Assembly (NCBI RefSeq): GCF_001969815.1
Contig: NZ_MRBK01000001.1
Location: 62,001-126,000, forward strand
Direction of reading: 5' to 3'
Source of the DNA: Bacillus swezeyi
GTDB lineage: Bacteria > Bacillota > Bacilli > Bacillales > Bacillaceae
Length of the DNA stretch: 64,000 bases
Made by a program: the position numbers and the translations under genes. A model generated the notes under the pieces. The model had not been told where the DNA came from. It did no database searches and saw only the letters and a program-made list of their open reading frames with translations. Positions 60,720-64,000 of the stretch are shown piece after piece (position 1 is the stretch's first letter; every line of letters starts with the position of its first letter).

Positions 60720-60861
60720 TCTGGAAACCACGTGTCCAAATTGTAAAGGAAGCGGCAAAGAAGATCGGCTCCCTTGTCCGAAATGCTCGGGAAAAGGTGT
60801 CATCCTGACAGGGCAAGGAAATACATTGCTTCATTTTATCAAAAAACATCTTCATGAATAA
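60700..60861 (+). CDS. rtpA: Anti-TRAP protein
   Basis: A 53-residue zinc protein, the same length as B. subtilis AT. Two CxxC-type pairs lie in TCPNCKGSGKEDRLPCPKCS, resembling the DnaJ zinc domain, followed by GKGVILTGQGNTLLHFIKKH. AT binds tryptophan-activated TRAP and stops it from repressing trp genes. The start is TTG at 60700 (TTG GTG ATC), nine bases after AAAGGAGG; the N-terminus then reads MVITTDD as expected. Control is by the T-box and the overlapping leader peptide. ycbK follows by 16 bases. Confidence 0.95.
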   Translation: MVITTDDLETTCPNCKGSGKEDRLPCPKCSGKGVILTGQGNTLLHFIKKHLHE

Positions 60862-60877
60862 AGGATGAGTGTAAGAA

Positions 60878-61831
60878 ATGAAACGAGCTGAGAAGAGCAT
60901 AGTTGAGCAGAGCGAAGATTTGCGGGGCAGTCTTCATGTGGCTGCCGGCCTATTTTTCATGGTATTTGGGACGATGTGTTTTGCATCAAAATCGATCTTT
61001 GTCAAATGGGCTTATGAGCAAGGGGCAGCACCCGAGGCGGTATTGTTATTTCGGCAATTGATTGCGGCGCCCATGTTTTGGCTGATTTATATGGTCTACC
61101 GTTCAAAGCTGCCGGCTAAACCGAAACATAAGGATGTCATCAAAGCCTGCATGGCGGGGCTGCTCTGTTTTTTTCTGTCGCCATTGTTTGATTTCATCGG
61201 CCTTCATCATGTCTCGGCGATTGTCGAACGGATGCTGGTCATGAGCTATCCGATTTTCGTATTGATTATATCCGTTGTGTGGAAAAAACAGATGATGCCG
61301 ATTCGTGATCTGATTGCGATTTTGCTTGTGATCGGCGGGCTGTTTTTTGCTGTTGGCGGCTGGGATGCACAAGCGGTCAAAGCGAACATGGCGGGAGCGG
61401 CTTTGATTATTCTGTCGGCCATCTTTTATGCCGTTTATTTGGTTGTATCGGGACAACTTGTCCATCAAATCGGCGGCATTCGCATGAATGCATACGGAAT
61501 GTCGGCGGCAAGCCTGGCAATGGCCGGTTATACAGGGGTTCAAGCAGCGGGAGAGCAGCCGGTCAACTTGGTTTCCTACCATCCCTCAATGTACGGTTTA
61601 TTTATCATGATTGCGGTGGTCACGACGGTCATTCCTTTTGTCTTCATGCTTGAAGGCATTAAGCGGCTCGGAGCGGAGCGAGGGGCTTTCATTTCAATGG
61701 CCGGCCCTGTGCTCACCATTTTCTTTGGGGTCTTGTTTTTAAACGAGCGTTTAAGCTCCATCCAGTGGCTTGGATGCTTTATTGTGCTGTTGGTCATTAG
61801 TTTATTAGAATACCGAAAACTAAAGCGGTAG
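60878..61831 (+). CDS. ycbK: EamA-family transporter linked to tryptophan control
   Basis: A 317-residue protein with ten helices in two EamA repeats. The first has GLFFMVFGTMCFASKSIFVK and FDFIGLHHVSAIVERMLVMS; the second has AALIILSAIFYAVYLVVSGQ and FISMAGPVLTIFFGVLFLNE. It is the second gene of the rtpA operon, as in B. subtilis, and so is made when tRNA-Trp is uncharged. It may move tryptophan or a related compound, but the direction and substrate are not shown. It follows rtpA by 16 bases. Confidence 0.9.
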   Translation: MKRAEKSIVEQSEDLRGSLHVAAGLFFMVFGTMCFASKSIFVKWAYEQGAAPEAVLLFRQLIAAPMFWLIYMVYRSKLPAKPKHKDVIKACMAGLLCFFLSPLFDFIGLHHVSAIVERMLVMSYPIFVLIISVVWKKQMMPIRDLIAILLVIGGLFFAVGGWDAQAVKANMAGAALIILSAIFYAVYLVVSGQLVHQIGGIRMNAYGMSAASLAMAGYTGVQAAGEQPVNLVSYHPSMYGLFIMIAVVTTVIPFVFMLEGIKRLGAERGAFISMAGPVLTIFFGVLFLNERLSSIQWLGCFIVLLVISLLEYRKLKR

Positions 61832-61840
61832 AATTGTTAG

Positions 61841-61907
61841 TACAGTTGCACATCTGATCTAGAAACGCACATGCTTTCAGATGGCAGCTGTACATCTATG
61901 TTTTTTT
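61841..61907 (+). terminator. Terminator after ycbK
   Basis: TACAGTTGCACATCTGA (61841-61857) pairs with TCAGATGGCAGCTGTA (61877-61892) with small mismatches, followed downstream by seven T residues at 61901-61907. Confidence 0.6.
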
Positions 61908-61920
61908 GATAACGTATGTC

Positions 61921-62157
61921 TTAGCCGCGAAGACGTGAACAGCTTGTTTCTTTTTTTTCTAAAAAAACGACTGTGAGATAAAACAGCCTTGATATGATAG
62001 CACCCATGAAGGGATGTAGCGGACGCCATGATGTGCTGACCGGTAGCGAAGAGATAATGCGAATTCTAAAAACCGCCTTTCCAATAGTGCCTTGAAGCTT
62101 TGTCAACCGTATCAATAGCGGATACAAAATGTATACGAGTACTGCTGCTGTGATCAC
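61921..62157 (-). pseudogene. Possible remnant of a membrane-protein gene
   Basis: The minus strand has 78 open codons from an ATG at 62157. They start hydrophobic (ITAAVLVYILYPLLIRLTKL) and then look membrane-like (FMGAIISRLFYLTVVFLEKK). Upstream in the same frame RRTVDRLSDYGWVARLV precedes a stop and then LEVGSPFVITAAV, so the frame seems to have been longer. There is no ribosome site. I do not recognise the family. The rest of 62158-62430 shows no gene. Confidence 0.3.
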
Positions 62158-62430
62158 AAATGGAGAACCGACTTCAAGTCAGACGAGACGTGCAACCCAA
62201 CCGTAATCAGACAGTCGGTCAACAGTGCGCCTTGTACATTGCAATGTGTATAACGTCCTCTCTATGATGCTATAAATGGGGGACGAATCCTGATTTTCGA
62301 CAAGTATTTTTATAGGATGATAAAATTTGACTATTCCGCTAAATCATACTCATTTGCACTAACCGATTTCCCACTCTCCAAAGTTTTGATAAAATAAATA
62401 AGTTGTAGTAAATGATACGGAGGTTTAATC

Positions 62431-63498
62431 GTGGGAAAAGTAAAGAGAAATATGCCCTGCCCTTGCGGAAGCGGCCTGAAATATAAAAAATGCTGCGGCA
62501 AATCGGAGGCGGAATTTCCGTCTATTGCGGTGCAGGAACTGAAACAAGTACAGAAAGATGTCATGGAATTTGCTTTTACGGAACATAAAGAAACGATCGA
62601 TCAATTTCTCAACCAATATTCTTTTCTATCAGATTTAGAACAATCCGCGCAAAAAATATGCGTCTTTAATTTAGGGGTATGGGGGGTATTTTCCCAGCCG
62701 CTCGCAGAAGGCGGGTTGACGATTTTTGAAGACTACCTGAAGAGAAAAGGTTCATCCATTCTCAGGTCGCAGACAAAAGAAGCCGTTGAAACATGGACAA
62801 ATCTAGCCCCGGCTTTGCTGCGCGTGAAACATATCGGAGATGCTCTGATTCGTTTTGAGGATGCCGTTACAAATGAAGAAGTAACCGTGAAGATGAATGT
62901 GAAGCGGGAAGGGCCTTTTGTAGGCGAGTATGTGCTCGGATTTCCGATCAAGGTCGGCGGCCATACGGAATTCTTTTTGCAATTCACGATCTATCCTGCA
63001 AAAATGGCAGAGGCTCTTAAAAGCAGGCTAAGCGAAGCTTTGGATCGGTTTACAGGAGAAGGCGGAGCGAAAGAACAATTGATGAGAGAAGATTTTCACC
63101 ATGTTTTAATGAAACTTTGCCAACAAGAAGAGCATCCATCGCCTGAACAGGCTCCTCAAGAAATCGAATGGGCCAATGACATGGAAAAAGAGACAGCGCT
63201 TGTCATTGAAAAAGGGATGCTTGATGAAGGACATTCGGAAACGTTTGCTTCCTGGGCGGTCGGACTATGGAAGTCATATTGCGCCAAAAAAGCGCCGGTC
63301 ATCAAAAAAACCGAAGCATTTGCGGCTGCCTTAGAGTATTTTATCAATACGGTTTCCAAATCGGACAAATCGGTATCACAGGCAAAGCTTGCGAAAAAAT
63401 ACGGTGTCAGCGCATCGACCGTATCGAATCGTTTCAAAGATATTGAATCTGTCTTAAAAGAAGAGCTAGATCATCATCTTGAGCTGATGCCTTCTTAA
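62431..63498 (+). CDS. SEC-C zinc-motif protein with C-terminal HTH
   Basis: A 355-residue protein starting at GTG behind GGAGG. The N-terminus is a SEC-C zinc motif, PCPCGSGLKYKKCCGKSE, as found at the end of SecA and in many unrelated proteins. The middle 200 residues are unfamiliar. The C-terminus has a helix-turn-helix-like stretch, QAKLAKKYGVSASTVSNRFK. It might bind nucleic acid or the ribosome, but no function is known to me. It is monocistronic, with a strong terminator downstream. Confidence 0.8.
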   Translation: MGKVKRNMPCPCGSGLKYKKCCGKSEAEFPSIAVQELKQVQKDVMEFAFTEHKETIDQFLNQYSFLSDLEQSAQKICVFNLGVWGVFSQPLAEGGLTIFEDYLKRKGSSILRSQTKEAVETWTNLAPALLRVKHIGDALIRFEDAVTNEEVTVKMNVKREGPFVGEYVLGFPIKVGGHTEFFLQFTIYPAKMAEALKSRLSEALDRFTGEGGAKEQLMREDFHHVLMKLCQQEEHPSPEQAPQEIEWANDMEKETALVIEKGMLDEGHSETFASWAVGLWKSYCAKKAPVIKKTEAFAAALEYFINTVSKSDKSVSQAKLAKKYGVSASTVSNRFKDIESVLKEELDHHLELMPS

Positions 63499-63529
63499 AA
63501 TGAATATACGCTGTGGACTCAGGGCCGCT

Positions 63530-63560
63530 AAAACCTTCCGGGAAATCGGAAGGTTTTTTT
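63530..63560 (+). terminator. Terminator after the SEC-C gene
   Basis: AAAACCTTCCG pairs perfectly with CGGAAGGTTTT and more T residues follow. Confidence 0.88.
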
Positions 63561-63645
63561 ATGTTTTATACATTTTGATTAAATCTTGAGAAAAATGTTT
63601 TAAGATATCGTAGCCCAAACAATAAAACAGGGAGAGGGTTATACG

Positions 63646-64000
63646 ATGGATACGATTCTACTGGAAACAAATCATCTTCAGAAAAAGTTTGGAAGAGCTT
63701 CAGCTCTCTCAGATGTCTCACTGACAGTCTATAAAAACAGCATTTACGGGCTTTTGGGGCCTAATGGAGCCGGAAAGTCCACGACCTTAAAACTATTAAC
63801 CGGAATTTTGAATCCGACTTCAGGGGATATTCTTTTTGCGGGGCGGAAATGGCAGAGGTCCGTTTTAAAAGACATCGGTTCATTAATAGAATCCCCGCCG
63901 CTTTACAACAATTTAACTGCTTTTGAAAATGTTAAGGTTCATGCGACATTATTGGGTCTTCCGGATGCGAGAATAAAGGAGGTGCTCAAAATCGTTGATC
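63646..64000 (+). CDS. Lantibiotic-immunity ABC ATPase (LanF/SpaF type), N-terminal part
   Basis: The gene begins at ATG 63646 behind AGGGAGAGG and continues past the right edge; 118 codons are seen. LLETNHLQKKFGRASALSDV opens it, Walker A is LLGPNGAGKSTTLKLLTGIL, and the Q-loop region is IGSLIESPPLYNNLTAFENV. The closing LLGLPDARIKEVLKIVD closely resembles SpaF/NisF-type immunity ATPases. The full protein should be about 235 residues and be followed by LanE and LanG permeases. It protects against lantibiotics, either self-made or foreign. Confidence 0.88.
   Translation, partial: MDTILLETNHLQKKFGRASALSDVSLTVYKNSIYGLLGPNGAGKSTTLKLLTGILNPTSGDILFAGRKWQRSVLKDIGSLIESPPLYNNLTAFENVKVHATLLGLPDARIKEVLKIVD

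Overview
The window reads as chromosomal DNA of the Bacillus licheniformis group. The evidence is B. subtilis-type gene blocks with diverged spacing and order: mmuP-mmuM, glnT-glsA/glnK-glnL, phoD-tatAd-tatCd, the ycbC-ycbD-gudP-gudD-ycbG-garD sugar-acid block, ycbL-ycbM-ycbN-ycbO, ycbJ/mphK and rtpA-ycbK. Spacing and signals (strong Shine-Dalgarno sites, sigma-A, sigma-D and Pho-box promoters, cre-like sites, a T-box) are also Bacillus-like. Species is inferred from synteny recalled from B. subtilis 168, not from a search. I saw no rRNA, tRNA or CRISPR array.

Layout. 1-12.6 kb: a drug/metabolite exporter with its AraC regulator, two decayed genes, a LuxR-type regulator, an unassigned methyltransferase/dehydrogenase operon behind a Fur-like box, a sigma-D chemoreceptor next to a lone xylose-type binding lipoprotein, a SurA-like lipoprotein, a sulfotransferase and a virginiamycin B lyase. 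12.6-24.5 kb: S-methylmethionine use (mmuP-mmuM), a deacetylase with a PTS transporter whose IIC and IIB parts are out of frame, a MerR regulator, a DUF421/gamma-carbonic-anhydrase pair, a thioester-domain sortase-anchored adhesin, a vWA protein, and a 230-bp element that has duplicated a terminator. 24.5-33.4 kb: glutamine use (glnT, glsA, glnKL) and the PhoD/TatAd/TatCd secretion set. 33.4-41.5 kb: glucarate/galactarate catabolism under a GntR regulator whose predicted operator is found at two promoters. 41.5-44.9 kb: a two-component system and ABC transporter of the peptide-resistance type.

44.9-50.1 kb is the most unusual part. A lipoprotein, a 638-residue protein with an N-terminal lipase-like domain and a long helical C-terminal part, and a small helical protein form one operon, followed by a DUF3900-type gene. 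This matches the gene content of the reverse-arranged type VII lipase toxin system known as TslA/TilA/TlaA in Staphylococcus. An AT-rich patch covers the end of the lipoprotein gene and the start of the lipase gene, as expected if toxin and immunity parts were exchanged together. A truncated DUF3900 copy and an IS3-type remnant lie upstream.

50.1-64 kb: a macrolide phosphotransferase gene behind a leader peptide with an Arg-Phe-Arg motif and two intrinsic terminators; a MarR regulator and acyl-CoA-ligase-like gene; a deletion scar joining two broken genes; a lipoprotein serpin; a sigma-D-type secreted protein; an Mta-like MerR regulator; a type I toxin-antitoxin locus; the tRNA-Trp T-box, leader peptide and anti-TRAP gene rtpA with ycbK; a SEC-C protein; and the start of a LanF-type lantibiotic-immunity ABC ATPase running off the window.

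A recurring theme is resistance and competition: Vgb, Mph, YcbLMNO, a LanF-like ATPase, two MerR regulators, a putative type VII toxin cassette and a toxin-antitoxin pair.
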